Of a DNA stretch of 64,000 bases, positions 51,991 through 60,427 are shown in pieces. The notes beneath the pieces are model-generated. The model did no database searches and was not told where the DNA came from. It saw nothing but the letters and a program-made list of their open reading frames with translations. Each line of letters starts with the position of its first letter. Within the stretch, counting starts at the first letter, position 1. Source of the DNA: an uncultured Thermoanaerobaculia bacterium (GTDB lineage: Bacteria > Acidobacteriota > Thermoanaerobaculia > Multivoradales > Multivoraceae); contig OX638294.1 in NCBI GenBank assembly GCA_951812325.1, positions 3,448,859 through 3,512,858 on the forward strand, written 5' to 3'. The translations under genes and the position numbers were made by a program.

Positions 51991-52013
51991 CAGCCGGACT
52001 TCTGCCACGGATG
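51991..52013 (-). repeat. Dispersed post-stop motif, copy 4
   Basis: Minus strand reads CATCCGTGGCAGAAGTC followed by CGGCTG, directly after the TAG of the 52014-53078 gene. Closest to copy 2, including the preceding CTAG. Confidence 0.45.
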
Positions 52014-53078
52014 CTAGGGCTGGAGGCGCCTCTTGTAGGTGGAGGGGCTGCAGCCCATCTGCCGGTGGAACGCGCGTCGGAACGATCGTTCGCTGTGGAA
52101 GCCTGTCGCCTGCGCCACCTGGCTCACGGTGGAATTGTGTTCGCGCATCATCCGGGCGCCGCGCTCCACGCGGCGGCGCGTCACCCAGGCCGTGAACGTC
52201 ATCCCGACATGCTCGTGGAAGAAGTGCGAGAATGCCGTCGGCGTCATGGCGGCAACGGCGGCGATGACGCTCCTGTCGAGCTCGCCGTCTAGATGGGCGT
52301 CGACGTGGACGCGCACCCTTCGCAGGCGGGCGAAGTACTCGAACGGATCCGACCCGGCGGAGCTGGAGGTCGATTCGCTGGCTGTGGAGGCGGGTTCGAG
52401 CTCTGCGAATCCGAAGCCGTAGCGCTCGATCGCCCGGGTCGGCTCAACGGGTACTCGCCGGTTCCAGCCCGGCGCCCATTCGACGAACGTGTGAAACTCG
52501 TCGTCTTCGCCGCACGGATCGACGCCGCCGGGAAGATCGACCAGGAAACTCTCGTCGTAGCGGCGCCCTGCTCGATCTGCGGCCACGAAGCCCGTGTCCA
52601 CGGAGCACACCCGCGCCGACAGCCCCGCCTCAAACATCTCGTCGACGTGGTCGCTGGAATCGCGCCCCCATAGCGGGAAGGCGGGCGCCAAGTCGCAATC
52701 CTCCACCAGCGTGGAGCGTCGCTCGCGGCGCGGCGTCGAGGAGAGATCGCCGAACGCGATGAACTCCGCGCCGTCGTTCCGCGTCTCCGACAGGACGCGT
52801 CGAACGGCCAGGTCGTGCACGCTGGCGGGCGCCGCCCAGTCGATCTCGACAAGTCGGAGCGGCAGTCCCACGGCGGCCGCCTGGCGCTCGAGGAGCTGGC
52901 ACCTTACGCCGTGCATTGCGGCGCGTCCGTTGCGTTCGTTGACTACCGCGATCAGACCTCGGACTTCCCACCGGGAGTCCACCTGCAACGCCTGAAGAGC
53001 CCAGGCCGAGTCCTTGCCGCTCGACCACCACACCCAGGTCGGCCTGGTGCGCCACAAAGAGAAGCGATCTGTCGTCAC
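52014..53078 (-). CDS. Diphthine-ammonia-ligase-like ATP-pyrophosphatase fused to an AraC regulator
   Basis: A 354-residue protein. The N-terminal half is a DUF71/ATP_bind_4 domain: WWSSGKDSAWAL (PP-loop, Ser20-Gly-Lys-Asp-Ser24), EFIAFGDLSSTPRRER, APAFPLWGRDSSDHVDEMFEAGL and DPCGEDDEFHTFV near residue 188 (family motif CGENGEFHT). The C-terminal part (about 250-354) is an AraC-type double HTH: VSQVAQATGFHSERSFRRAFHRQMGCSPSTYKRRL. The enzymatic half would adenylate and amidate a substrate or merely sense ATP or a metabolite, while the other half binds DNA. I know of no characterised member with this order. The neighbouring SSS symporter may be its target. Confidence 0.85.
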   Translation of the reverse strand: MTTDRFSLWRTRPTWVWWSSGKDSAWALQALQVDSRWEVRGLIAVVNERNGRAAMHGVRCQLLERQAAAVGLPLRLVEIDWAAPASVHDLAVRRVLSETRNDGAEFIAFGDLSSTPRRERRSTLVEDCDLAPAFPLWGRDSSDHVDEMFEAGLSARVCSVDTGFVAADRAGRRYDESFLVDLPGGVDPCGEDDEFHTFVEWAPGWNRRVPVEPTRAIERYGFGFAELEPASTASESTSSSAGSDPFEYFARLRRVRVHVDAHLDGELDRSVIAAVAAMTPTAFSHFFHEHVGMTFTAWVTRRRVERGARMMREHNSTVSQVAQATGFHSERSFRRAFHRQMGCSPSTYKRRLQP

Positions 53079-53109
53079 ACCTTCGAATCTGGCGGAGCGG
53101 CGCCCGGTT

Positions 53110-54705
53110 CTACCGGCCTCCGGCCGCCTCGGCGGTCTCGGCCGGGCCGCTGAACAGCCGTTCGACGTGGGTTTCCGGCAGCGGTTGCGTCAGCTTGGAC
53201 ACCACCCAGGTTCCGGCAATCGACACGACTTCGCCGACGACGGCGCACGAGTACGGGTTGATCTGGTAGTGGGCAAGCCACTGCGCGACCCCGGAAAGCG
53301 GGCCGAGAGAGCCGGGATCGACGATCTGCCAGGGCAGACCGCTGCGCAGCAGGACGAAGGTCAGCATGCCGCTGACGAGGCCGGTGTAGGCGCCAGCCAA
53401 GGTGACGCCCCGCCAAAGCCCGCCGACCACGAGCGGGCCGGCGAAGGCGGCCATCATGCCGCCGGTGCCGACCCAGACCAGGAGGGCGATGTTCATGTCC
53501 TGCATTGCCCAGGCCATCCAGGTACAGAGAATCAGGACGACTACCGTGCTCCACCGGCTGATCACCAGGACCTTGCGGTCGACCTCCATGTCGCTCAGGT
53601 GGGGGCTGTACTTGGGGACGATCGATCGTCGGTAGATGTCGTTGGCGACGATCTGGGACGACGACACGACGAGGCCGTCCGCGGTCGACATGATCGCGGC
53701 CAGGATGCCGACCCCGATCAGAGCGGCCAGCCAGGTCGGGAAGAGTTCGATGAACAGGGCAGGCAGAGCCTCGTTCGGGTTGCGTCCGGCCTCGAGGAGT
53801 TCAGGGCCGAGGACGCCCCGGGCCAGAATGCCGCCGAGGCCCAGCATGCCCATCGTCAGGCCGACGGCGAAGGCGAGCTTGACGAAGCGCATCCGGTCGC
53901 CGTCGTTCCTGAGAGCCCACACCTTGTTGCCGATGTGGGGCAGCATGCCGAGCGGGATGTGGGCGAACAGCACGCAGGCGATCGCCCACCAGGAGTCGTA
54001 GAGCGAATTCGACGTGTTGACCGGTCCGACCAGGTGCTCGTCCTGGACGCGCAGGTTGGAGGCGAGCGCGCCCAGGCCGCCGTCCATGCCGGAAGCGAAG
54101 AGGAACATGACGATGACGACGATCGCGACGCCGAGCATCATCATCCCCTGAATGCCGTCGGTGAGGATGTCCGCGTGGGCGCCGCCGAGCACCACGTAGA
54201 CGAGCAGCACGCCGGACGTGATGATCAGCGCGGTCATCGGCTTGAGTCCGAGCATGATCTCGAACATGACGAGTCCCGACACGAGCTGCCCGGCGATGTA
54301 GAAGAACAGGACCAGAGAGAAGACGGAGACGAGCAACCGCACGCCGTCGCTCTGGTAGCGGTCGCCGAGGTATTCGGGGATCGACCGGTTGCCGAACTTG
54401 TGGCCTGAGTTCGCGACCAGCTTGATCGTGATCAGGACGCCGAAGTACACCCCCATCGGGTAGAGGAACTTGCCCCAGACGCTGGCCATCCCGAACTGGT
54501 AGCCGAGGCCCGGGCTGCCGAGGAAGGTGGCGCCGCTGGCGGTCGTGGCGGCGAAGGCCAGCGCCAGGAAGTAGGGGCCGTAGCTGCTGCGGGCGGTCGC
54601 GAAGTCATCCGCGTTGCTGATCCGCCGGCTGGCGATCCAGCCGAAGGCGAGCATGCCGACGATGTAGACGATGAGGAACATCCACGACCAGGCGAACAGA
54701 CTCAT
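53110..54705 (-). CDS. Sodium:solute symporter (SSS family)
   Basis: A 531-residue membrane protein with about 13 hydrophobic segments. Typical SSS stretches: FALAFAATTASGATFLGSPGLGY without the first letter in some members, RSIPEYLGDRY, GGAHADILTDGIQGMMML, LAALIGVGILAAIMSTADGLVVSSSQIVANDIY (the sodium-site TM8 region). Substrate is unknown. It lies 31 bp upstream of... the minus-strand end faces the AraC-fusion gene, whose start is at 53078; both are read in the same direction with the symporter first, so they may form an operon. Confidence 0.92.
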   Translation of the reverse strand: MSLFAWSWMFLIVYIVGMLAFGWIASRRISNADDFATARSSYGPYFLALAFAATTASGATFLGSPGLGYQFGMASVWGKFLYPMGVYFGVLITIKLVANSGHKFGNRSIPEYLGDRYQSDGVRLLVSVFSLVLFFYIAGQLVSGLVMFEIMLGLKPMTALIITSGVLLVYVVLGGAHADILTDGIQGMMMLGVAIVVIVMFLFASGMDGGLGALASNLRVQDEHLVGPVNTSNSLYDSWWAIACVLFAHIPLGMLPHIGNKVWALRNDGDRMRFVKLAFAVGLTMGMLGLGGILARGVLGPELLEAGRNPNEALPALFIELFPTWLAALIGVGILAAIMSTADGLVVSSSQIVANDIYRRSIVPKYSPHLSDMEVDRKVLVISRWSTVVVLILCTWMAWAMQDMNIALLVWVGTGGMMAAFAGPLVVGGLWRGVTLAGAYTGLVSGMLTFVLLRSGLPWQIVDPGSLGPLSGVAQWLAHYQINPYSCAVVGEVVSIAGTWVVSKLTQPLPETHVERLFSGPAETAEAAGGR

Positions 54706-54856
54706 CGATCTCTCCTCTTCAACTCTTCAGACCGCTGCCACCGGGACGGCCTCGGACAGGGACCGGAATCCACCCAGCAAAGGTACAGGTGCGCCGGCCG
54801 GCTGGCCGGCATCCGGCCGCAGGCCCGTTCTCCCCTCTGACGCGTCTCGACGCTCT

Positions 54857-56155
54857 TCAGTCGACAATTGCTTCGTAGGCCAGCCGCTTGCTCGTGAAGC
54901 GGGCCGCCGCCGAGGCGGGGAAGTCGCGGCTCTGGATCATGCCGACGACGACCAGGTCCTGGATCGGGTTGATCCCGAACCAGGTGCCGCCGATGCCGTA
55001 CCACCAGTACTCGCCCTTCGCGCGCTCGTGGTCCGAGGCGGGGTGCGGATCGGTGACGATCGAGAAGTCCAGGCCGAAACGGTTGCCGCGGTAGAGCGGT
55101 CCCATGTCCGTCACGTTCTCGGGCAGGTGGTCGGTGTGCATCAACTCGACCGTTGCCGGCTTGAGCACGCGGACGCCGCCCAGTTCGCCGCCGTTCGCGA
55201 GCATCTGCGCGAAGCGCATGTAGTCCATCGCCGTCGACACCAGACCGCCGCCGCCGGAGAGGAAGTTCGGCTTCTTGAGGTACTGGCCGTTCGGCGGGCT
55301 GACCAGCTTGCCGTTGCGGGTCGCGTAGATTCGCGAGAGCCGGTCCGCCCTGTCCGGCTCGACCCAGAAGGCCGTGTCCTCCATGGCCAGGGGGCCGAAA
55401 ACGCGCTCGTTCAACACCTCGTCGAGGGGCTTGCCGGCGAGCACCTCCAGCACGTAGCCCTGCACGTCGACCGCGACACTGTAGTGCCACATCGAGCCCG
55501 GCTGCTGGCGCAGCGGGATCTTCGCCAGCTTGTCGACCATGTCCTTCAGGTTCTGGTTCGGGTCGGTGATGATGCCCGCCTTCGTGTACAGCGTGTCGAC
55601 CTGAGACTGCGAGAACAGCCCGTAGGTCAGACCCGCCGTGTGGCTCATCAGCTCGCGCATCGTCATCGGATGGTCGGCGTCCTCGACCACGGGCATGCCG
55701 TCCTCACCGTCCTCCTTGGCCACCTTGAGACCCGCGAACTCGGGAATGAACTTCGACACCGGGTCGTCGAGCGTGAAGCGGCCCTCGTCGTAGTAGGTCA
55801 TCAGCGCGACGCCGACGATGGGCTTGGTCATCGAGTAGATGCGGAAGATCGTGTCCTTCTCGACCAAGACCCCGCTCTCAATGTCCCGCTTGCCGTAGGC
55901 GTCGAAGTGGACCAGCTTGCCCTTGCGCGCGACCATCGTGACGACGCCGGCGAGCTTGCCGTCGTCGACCATGCCGTGCATCGTCGCGTTGAGCTTCTCC
56001 AGGCCGGCCGGGTCCATGCCGACGTCGGCCGGTTTGGCCTTTGCGAGGTCACGCTCGCCGGCGAAGGCGGGCGCCAGAACGAAGGCCGCAAGCAGCAGGC
56101 AGGCGGCGGCGAAGGCGAGTGGGGCGAACTGCCCCCGAGGACGCAATCGAATCAC
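54857..56155 (-). CDS. Exported serine hydrolase, beta-lactamase/class C fold
   Basis: A 432-residue exported enzyme: signal peptide (LAFAAACLLLAAFVLAPAFAG), the nucleophile motif SMTK (FRIYSMTKPIVGVALM, near residue 108), the second motif in MWHYSVAVDVQGYVLE (Tyr), and a C-terminal GIGGTWFGINP in place of KTG. These are esterase/DD-peptidase-like members rather than antibiotic-resistance enzymes. It is 151 bp upstream of the symporter gene on the same strand. Confidence 0.9.
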   Translation of the reverse strand: MIRLRPRGQFAPLAFAAACLLLAAFVLAPAFAGERDLAKAKPADVGMDPAGLEKLNATMHGMVDDGKLAGVVTMVARKGKLVHFDAYGKRDIESGVLVEKDTIFRIYSMTKPIVGVALMTYYDEGRFTLDDPVSKFIPEFAGLKVAKEDGEDGMPVVEDADHPMTMRELMSHTAGLTYGLFSQSQVDTLYTKAGIITDPNQNLKDMVDKLAKIPLRQQPGSMWHYSVAVDVQGYVLEVLAGKPLDEVLNERVFGPLAMEDTAFWVEPDRADRLSRIYATRNGKLVSPPNGQYLKKPNFLSGGGGLVSTAMDYMRFAQMLANGGELGGVRVLKPATVELMHTDHLPENVTDMGPLYRGNRFGLDFSIVTDPHPASDHERAKGEYWWYGIGGTWFGINPIQDLVVVGMIQSRDFPASAAARFTSKRLAYEAIVD

Positions 56156-56482
56156 GTGTCGTTCCTCCGTCTGAAGGGTTCAGCTGGGCGGGGTGAGAGT
56201 AGCACCTGCCGGCGAGAAAGGCGCAGCCGGGGTCTTGTCCCATGAGAGATGAGCATCCGTGTTGGCGGGGAGTTCCACGCGTCCGCGCTGCCGGTCGCCA
56301 TGTACGAGATTGCCGGCAAAGGCGCGCTCCGTCGATGAGCGCGCCAGCCTGAACACCGACGACGCCTCGTTGCTCATCTGTCGTTGGACAGCGCTTCAGG
56401 CGGCGATGGTCTCCGATCTGTGACATCCTCCAACCTCGCGCCGGCGACGAGCCACGAACCTGACCACGACACCGGACCGGGA
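56156..56482. other. Intergenic region without a recognised gene
   Basis: About 330 bp between the serine hydrolase and a small membrane protein. Both strands hold short frames (for example a 65-codon minus-strand frame beginning MSNEASSVFRLARS and a 30-codon plus-strand frame beginning MSIRVGGEFHASALPV), but none resembles a known family. Confidence 0.4.
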
Positions 56483-56695
56483 ATGATGACGGACAAGAAA
56501 CCTCGACTCAGCTGGACTCAGTGGATCGTCTTCGCGGTGGTCGGCGGCGGCCTGCCGCTCGCCACCTGCCGGAGATCGCTGGCCGGGCCGGTCGACTTTC
56601 CCGTGTTGGCCGATGTCGTGACGACGGTCTTCTACGTCATCGTGCTGGGCTGTCTCGGGGTTGTGCTGGCCGTGTCGCTGCCGCGCTCCGAGTAG
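56483..56695 (+). CDS. Small membrane protein, 70 aa
   Basis: MMTDKKPRLSWTQWIVFAVV begins the first hydrophobic segment, and VVTTVFYVIVLGCLGVVLAV forms a second; the protein ends LPRSE. Two membrane helices and a charged N-terminus. No family recognised; start set at the first of two adjacent ATGs. Confidence 0.45.
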   Translation: MMTDKKPRLSWTQWIVFAVVGGGLPLATCRRSLAGPVDFPVLADVVTTVFYVIVLGCLGVVLAVSLPRSE

Positions 56696-56872
56696 CGGCT
56701 TCGCGGCAACCGGGCGGAGGAACCCCGAGACGCCGTAGAAGATCAGCCGGCGGGCGTGGCGGAGACTCCTGGAGGCGACTGCGAGCCCGTCCAGGTCATG
56801 GCCGGCAGTTGAGCCGCTATGGCATTCGGCCCATGTTGTTGACGCGAAAATCGTGTTCACCAAGTTTGTGGC

Positions 56873-57121
56873 ATGAAGAACATCACGATCACCTTGCCCG
56901 AGGATGCCGCCTTGTGGGTTCGGGTACGGGCGGCACAGAGCGAGCGCAGCGTGTCCAGGTGGCTGGCGGAGCTGATTGAGGGCATGAGGAGCCAGGAGGA
57001 CGAATACGAGGTCGCGATGGAGCGTTTCCTGGAACGAGCCCAGCGAAGCCGGAAGCTCGAATGGGTCGACGGTCGCAAGCCCACCCGGGAGGAACTCCAT
57101 GACCGTGCCGGTCTTCGTTGA
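56873..57121 (+). CDS. Ribbon-helix-helix antitoxin (VapB/CopG type)
   Basis: An 82-residue protein: MKNITITLPEDAALWVRVRAAQSERSVS is the RHH strand and first helix, RWLAELIEGMR the second, and KLEWVDGRKPTREELHDRAGLR the C-terminal tail typical of antitoxins paired with PIN toxins. It overlaps the start of the truncated PIN frame at 57099. A TTGACG at 56839 may mark its promoter but the -10 element is poor. Confidence 0.8.
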   Translation: MKNITITLPEDAALWVRVRAAQSERSVSRWLAELIEGMRSQEDEYEVAMERFLERAQRSRKLEWVDGRKPTREELHDRAGLR

Positions 57122-57185
57122 CACCAACGTCTTTGTCTACCTGCACGACGCCTCGGACCTGGACAAGCAACGGCACGCGCACCTT
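57099..57185 (+). pseudogene. PIN-domain toxin, truncated after ~28 codons
   Basis: MTVPVFVDTNVFVYLHDASD, then LDKQRHA, the first strand and helix of a PIN toxin with the first catalytic Asp, after which the frame enters helicase debris. As at 2665, the antitoxin is intact and the toxin is cut near its N-terminus. Confidence 0.75.
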
Positions 57186-57607
57186 GGACAGCCGCCTGTA
57201 CATGGAGAGCCAGCTACGCGCGACCGTACCCAACGACGACCGCATCCATGTCGGCCATCAGGCAGCCATGGACCTCGTTCAGTACCAGCTCGACCCGGCT
57301 CGCCAGGCACTCGCGCGGCCCCGACAACGGATCTTGATCGCCGATGCGGTGGGTCTCGGGAAGACGTTGGAAGCAGGCATCCTGGTCAGCGAACTGATCG
57401 CCCGGGGGCGGGGCCGGCGCATTCTGGTGCTGGTGCTCAAGAGCATGCTCACGCAGTTCAGAAGGAGTTCTGGAACCGCTTCACGATCCCGCTCACCCGG
57501 CTCGACTCGGTCGGCATACAGCGGGTGCGGAGGCAAGGCTCTTGTGGTCCGCCGCTTCAAGAAGGACATCCAGGACGAGGTCCGCGAGGCGTTCCGGGAG
57601 CTATGGT
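57180..57607 (+). pseudogene. SNF2-type helicase remnant (DISARM-like)
   Basis: Pieces of one helicase in shifting frames: MESQLRATVPNDDRIHVGHQ, then QRILIADAVGLGKTLEAGIL (Walker A) and RGRGRRILVLVLKSMLTQF, then in another frame KEFWNRFTIPLTRLDSVGIQ, then back to KALVVRRFKKDIQDEVREAF. At least one frameshift (about 57465) and an internal deletion (about 57535) are needed. It ends at the IS256 remnant. Together with the methylase fragment downstream it recalls the drmD-drmMI pair of class 1 DISARM. Confidence 0.65.
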
Positions 57608-58015
57608 CAAATTTCGTGTACGGGCGGTTGACCATCAGGCGGCGTTCCTGTTGTGGTCGGCGTCCTCGGTTTGTTCGATGCCGTCAACGAAGCGGACATC
57701 GCGGATCACTTTGGCGATGTGGCGGAAGCCTCGCAGGCGTCGCCAGCGTCGCTGGGCGCAGGTTCCGAGCTTGAAGATCATCGCCAGCATGGTGTTGCGG
57801 CTGACGCAGCCCTTGGTGCGTGCTGTGCGGTGGCGGATGGTGGCGAAGGTCGACTCGATGGGATTGGTGGTGCGCAGATGCACCCAGTGCTCGGCTGGGA
57901 AGTCGTAGAAGGCGAGGAGCTCTTCCCGGTCCTTGAGCAGGCAGTGGGTCGCCTTCGGATACTTGCCATCGTAGGTCTTGAGGAACCAGTCGAAGGCCGT
58001 CTCTCTTCGATGGCG
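57608..58015 (-). mobile_element. IS256-family remnant with transposase C-terminus
   Basis: Minus strand codes FDWFLKTYDGKYPKATHCLL, FYDFPAEHWVHLRTTNPIES, TFATIRHRTARTKGC, FKLGTCAQRRWRRLRG and the end GIEQTEDADHNRNAA-stop at 57635, the C-terminal third of a mutator-type transposase with the catalytic Glu region ahead of HLRTTNPIEST missing. The end sequence GTACGGGCGGTTGA near 57617 is shared, inverted, with 11825-11838. The upstream two thirds of the gene is absent. Confidence 0.8.
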
Positions 58016-58039
58016 ACTTGGAGTACTGCGAGGCCGCGG

Positions 58040-58453
58040 CACCATTTGCAGTTCCGCGGTCAGTTTGCGCGGCAACGCCGGCACGACGCTCGCGTTGAAC
58101 GTCAGCGGGCGTGGTTCCGCCAGCTTCTGGCCGCTCTCGGCTACAAGTACGAGCCCCGAAACCACGTTCTTGACGATGGCGACGAAGTGCCGGTGCTGCA
58201 CGGCGCAAGCCAGCACGGCGCGGTCAACCTGGTGGTGCTCGGCGTCTACGACGCCGCCGGAGAAGATGAAGATCCGCTCACCCTCAAGCCCCACCGCGCC
58301 CAGTACCACGGCGAGGCGCCGCCGCCGGAGGCGCTGCTCAAGGAAACCTGGAGCGACATCGTTACCCGCCGAATTCTGGGTCAACAGCACCCGCCTCGCT
58401 GGGTAGTGCTCCTTTCCGCTGGCCAAGTCCTCCTGATCGAACGGGGAAAGTAG
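58040..58453 (+). pseudogene. N-terminal fragment of a DISARM/type IIG-like DNA methylase
   Basis: WFRQLLAALGYKYEPRNHVL, DDGDEVPVLHG, LVVLGVYDAAGEDEDPLTLK and the end PPRWVVLLSAGQVLLIERGK-stop. In related Eco57I-like methylases this region is followed by a W and by the long catalytic part, all missing here. The fragment lies in the same direction as the helicase debris, with the IS256 remnant between, so it is likely the second gene of one broken defence operon. Confidence 0.6.
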
Positions 58454-58465
58454 CCAGCCAGCACG

Positions 58466-60427
58466 TCAGGTGTCTGGCGCCTTGTCTTGAGCGGCTTGGT
58501 CGCTCACCAACGAACCGTTGAAGGCCATGAGAGCGGCGTCGGCGGCTCCGCAGGTAGCCCACAACTCCGGGGTCAGTTCGCACAACCGGCGCGCGTAGCC
58601 GTGGAGGATCTGACCCTCGTCCCCGGCCAGCTCGCCAAAGGCCAGCTCCGTCAGGCACTCCCCCACGAAAGCCGCCCAAGCCCCGACTTCGGCCCGGCTG
58701 GCAGCGGCGATGAGCAGGACTTGCATCGCGTCGATGAGCGCTATCGGCAACTCGGGGTCTCGTTGAGCTGTTCTCACCACGACCCGAAGCGTGTCGGCAA
58801 GCCGCTCGCTCCGCGCGATCGCGGCCACCGATGCCAGGCTCGTTAGCGTGCCGAGAAGGTGGGTGCGATCACGAACCTCTGTCAGTCGATAGTCCGAGCC
58901 TTCAAGTGCGTCGGCCGCAAGGTCCGCCTGCGCCTGGCCAATCCTGAAGCTCGTCGTCGAGGTTCTGAGCGCCGCAAAGTCGGCGGGTGTCGCGGCCTTC
59001 CGGGTGTCGAGTTGCGCCTGGATCGCCTGATCGAACGCCGCTGGCAACGTCCGGCTCTCCTCCGGCTCCTCCAGTGGTCCAGGTGCGTACAAGACAAACT
59101 CGTTTCCAGCCTCGCGGAGCTGCTCAGGGCCCATCACGTGCTGGAATGCTCGAATCAAGTCCGGCGCCACTTCATTCTCGTACTGGTCGGCGGCTCGCGC
59201 GATTCGTCCGAAGAAGTGGGCTTGAAGCCGCTCGGCGGTTCCCAAGACCGGGTAGCGCCGCGGCTCCAACCGAAGATCCACAAGAGCTTGAAGAACGTAC
59301 TCCCCTACCCCCGAGCCAATGGCCGACTCCTTCAACGCGATGCCCGCTGCCACCATCTGGCGCTGGATCACGCCAGCCTGTGCCAAAGCGGCCAGGCGCC
59401 GGTAGAAAGGAGGCTCGTCGGCGAGCTGTTGCCGTCTCGACAACTCGCTTGACACAAGAACGTACAAAAGTGAGTAGTTCCGAAAGCCACTAGCCTTGCC
59501 GGCCGTGTCGTCGGCACGAATCAACTCCAACAACCTGTTGAGCGCCGGCTTCACCTCCGGCCGGTCGTAAGAAACCCGGAGACCCACCTCGATAGCGCCA
59601 AGTTGCGACACCCGGTCTCCAGTGCGGAGAATAGACTCGAACGCCCGCACGAGCTCCTCGCTGCTGAGGCCATCGACCCGAATCTGCGCGCTGAGGTCCG
59701 GATGCGAGGCCATGTAGAGACTCTGCAAGAAGCCTTCGTACGGTTTCCAGGCGGCCAGTTCCGCTAGGCGCTCCCGGCTGCCGGCTACGGCGTGTAGCTC
59801 TATCGAAGCGCTGTCGCACCGTGTGCCGACGAGTCGCTCAAAGTATGTCCGCGATGGAGGCGCTGCCAACTGCGCGCTCAGTTCGGGGCTGCGTACGCTG
59901 TCGGCGAGAAGCTGCTCTTGAACGTGTGCGGTGGCATGAAGGTCCACCAGGAAGTCGGGCACCTCCTCACCTCTGAGGCTCCGTTCTTCCAGGATCCGGC
60001 GCCAGGACGAGCAGGCCTTCGGCGGTAGACCAGCGTCGGCGGCGAGCGCCTCAAGACAACGGAGCCTTGTTTCGCGGTCCGACGACAGCGTTACCCACGC
60101 ATCCATGCCGAGGCGACGCTCGCCTTGGGCGACGACGAGCGTCGGTTGGTCGCTGTCGGCGTCGAATTCGATCGACCATTCCTTGCCGTCGGCGTCCCGA
60201 ATGATCGTTCCGGGACTCCCGCCAAGACTCCTCCTTACGTTCTCTGCGATTGCCGAAACTGGCGCCTCGAACTCCAAGCCGCCGATCCCAAGAACGGAGT
60301 CGATCTGAATGCCGTAGTGGTCGGCTATCCTGGGGTCGCGCAACAGAGTCTCCCGCAGGGTCGGAGGTATGTACTCAAGTGCCAGCAGCGCCCTGATCGT
60401 TTGGGCCTCCTTCGCGCTACTCATCAA
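58466..60427 (-). CDS. Large protein of unknown function, partner of the TPR/PIN-like protein
   Basis: A 653-residue soluble, mostly helical protein beginning MSSAKEAQTIRALLALEYIPPTLRETL after an initial Met. ATG at 60427 overlaps the stop of the upstream gene (60417), so it is translationally coupled. The N-terminus contains a mixed domain (IQIDSVLGIGGLEFEAPVSA, GTIIRDADGKEWSIEFDADS), followed by long helical repeats. I recognise no catalytic motif. Context suggests an accessory component of the conflict system encoded upstream. Confidence 0.7.
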   Translation of the reverse strand: MMSSAKEAQTIRALLALEYIPPTLRETLLRDPRIADHYGIQIDSVLGIGGLEFEAPVSAIAENVRRSLGGSPGTIIRDADGKEWSIEFDADSDQPTLVVAQGERRLGMDAWVTLSSDRETRLRCLEALAADAGLPPKACSSWRRILEERSLRGEEVPDFLVDLHATAHVQEQLLADSVRSPELSAQLAAPPSRTYFERLVGTRCDSASIELHAVAGSRERLAELAAWKPYEGFLQSLYMASHPDLSAQIRVDGLSSEELVRAFESILRTGDRVSQLGAIEVGLRVSYDRPEVKPALNRLLELIRADDTAGKASGFRNYSLLYVLVSSELSRRQQLADEPPFYRRLAALAQAGVIQRQMVAAGIALKESAIGSGVGEYVLQALVDLRLEPRRYPVLGTAERLQAHFFGRIARAADQYENEVAPDLIRAFQHVMGPEQLREAGNEFVLYAPGPLEEPEESRTLPAAFDQAIQAQLDTRKAATPADFAALRTSTTSFRIGQAQADLAADALEGSDYRLTEVRDRTHLLGTLTSLASVAAIARSERLADTLRVVVRTAQRDPELPIALIDAMQVLLIAAASRAEVGAWAAFVGECLTELAFGELAGDEGQILHGYARRLCELTPELWATCGAADAALMAFNGSLVSDQAAQDKAPDT

